Below are positions 5,532-6,010 of a stretch of DNA of 6,010 nucleotides, in pieces. The number at the start of each line of letters is the position of its first letter. Position 1 is the first letter of the stretch. Location: NCBI GenBank assembly GCA_934247335.1, contig CAKQJJ010000093.1, forward strand, positions 1 to 6,010, in the 5' to 3' direction. This stretch comes from an uncultured Clostridia bacterium. GTDB taxonomy: Bacteria; Bacillota; Clostridia; Christensenellales; Pumilibacteraceae. Below the pieces are notes generated by a model, which was not told the DNA's origin, searched no databases, and saw only the letters and a program-made list of their open reading frames with translations. The position numbers and the translations under genes are program-made.

Positions 5532-5996
5532 TTATTCGATTTCGAGACGGCGTTTTGCGTTTTCTTTGACTTCTTTTTTAGGAAGAGTAAGTTTAAGCAC
5601 ACCGTTTTCGTATGCCGCTTTGATTTTATCGGTGTCTACGCCGGAAACGTCAAAGCTTCTTTCGTACATGCCGTACGAGCGTTCGGTGCGAACAACTTTG
5701 TTTTTGTCGTTTTTCTGTTCGGCTGTCGAATGACGTTCGGCTTTAACGGTGAGCACGTCGTCCTCGAGGTCGAGTTTTATATCTTTTTTGTCAAAGCCTG
5801 GCAGATCCGCTTCGAGAAGGAAGTGGTCGCCTTCGTCAATGACGTCGGTTTTGAATTCGGCAAGATCGCGCGTTCCGAAGAACGAAGCAAACGGGTCGGA
5901 GAAAAAGTTTCTCTCAAAATCTTCCATTTCGCGATAGGGGTTGTAAGCCGCTACGTGACGATTGTTGTTATTGTTTTTACGAGTAAGATCAAACAT
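5532..5996 (-). CDS. hsp20: Hsp20/alpha-crystallin family small heat-shock protein
   Basis: This 154-residue ATP-independent chaperone should form oligomers in the cytoplasm and hold unfolding proteins for refolding. The N-terminal arm (1-46) is rich in Phe and Asn, with five Asn in a row at 8-12 and an FFSDPF segment typical of bacterial Hsp20. The alpha-crystallin domain spans about 47-140: FKTDVIDEGDHF, EADLPGF at 62-68, a variable loop rich in Lys/Asn near 90-100, and the signature NGVLKLTLPK at 131-140. The C-terminal tail carries the Leu151-Glu-Ile153 I/L-x-I/L motif that docks on a neighbouring subunit. Length is normal and all landmarks are present. The start is fixed by a GGAGG site eight bases upstream. 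It converges on the rhodanese-TtcA gene and is expected to be heat-induced, but its promoter lies outside the window, so no CIRCE or other operator can be checked. Confidence 0.96.
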   Translation of the reverse strand: MFDLTRKNNNNNRHVAAYNPYREMEDFERNFFSDPFASFFGTRDLAEFKTDVIDEGDHFLLEADLPGFDKKDIKLDLEDDVLTVKAERHSTAEQKNDKNKVVRTERSYGMYERSFDVSGVDTDKIKAAYENGVLKLTLPKKEVKENAKRRLEIE

Positions 5997-6004
5997 AATA
6001 AATA

Positions 6005-6009
6005 CCTCC
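6005..6009 (-). promoter_or_regulatory. Strong ribosome binding site for the Hsp20 gene
   Basis: The minus strand reads GGAGG (complement of 6005-6009), eight bases before the ATG at 5996. It fixes the start codon. The window ends one base beyond it, so no promoter is visible. Confidence 0.85.
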
Positions 6010-6010
6010 G

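Noticed and set aside
1..6010. A defence system, CRISPR array, insertion sequence or prophage
   Set aside because: No transposase, integrase, nuclease, repeat-spacer pattern or terminal inverted repeats were found. All genes share a similar base composition, which suggests ordinary chromosome.

Overview
The window looks like ordinary chromosomal DNA of a Gram-positive-type bacterium, most likely an uncultured member of the Clostridia (Bacillota). This rests on strong GGAGG-type ribosome binding sites, a TTG start, sigma-A-like promoters including extended -10 forms, A/T-rich intergenic stretches beside moderately GC-rich genes, and the family make-up (OmpR-type two-component pair, rhodanese-TtcA fusion, Hsp20). 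The lineage is inferred from style; no marker gene is present. No mobile element, CRISPR array, tRNA or rRNA was seen.

Layout. Positions 1-960 (minus) hold the first 320 codons of an unrecognised soluble protein with a TPR-like helical C-terminal part; it runs off the left edge. Positions 961-1211 form a divergent control region: an extended -10 promoter fires left into that gene, and a near-consensus sigma-A promoter (TTGACA, 17 bp, TAAAAT) fires right. The right-hand leader is about 100 nt and holds a terminator-like hairpin, a 10-bp direct repeat with a 22-bp period, and a second TATAAT box abutting the repeat. Positions 1212-3409 encode an OmpR/PhoB-family response regulator and its membrane histidine kinase, 14 bp apart. 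The kinase most likely starts at TTG 1889, not at GTG 1880. At 3462-4127 follows an unannotated-looking 221-residue protein that appears to keep the layout of an ABC-transporter ATPase while having lost every catalytic residue; it is probably the third gene of the operon. Positions 4126-4242 combine a weak terminator with an extended -10 promoter and a GC-rich leader hairpin. At 4243-5406 lies a fusion of a rhodanese domain to a TtcA-type PP-loop ATPase, probably a tRNA-thiolating enzyme carrying its own sulfur donor. A bidirectional terminator (5452-5486) separates it from a convergent Hsp20 small heat-shock protein (5532-5996, minus), whose ribosome binding site ends exactly at the window edge.

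How the parts work together. The kinase and regulator should sense an unknown extracytoplasmic cue and control transcription, perhaps including their own through the direct repeat. The ABC-like protein may be a regulatory or structural partner of that pathway, which is inference. The thiolation enzyme and Hsp20 have their own transcription signals and look functionally separate. The most novel items are the ABC-like pseudo-ATPase and the control region ahead of the response regulator.
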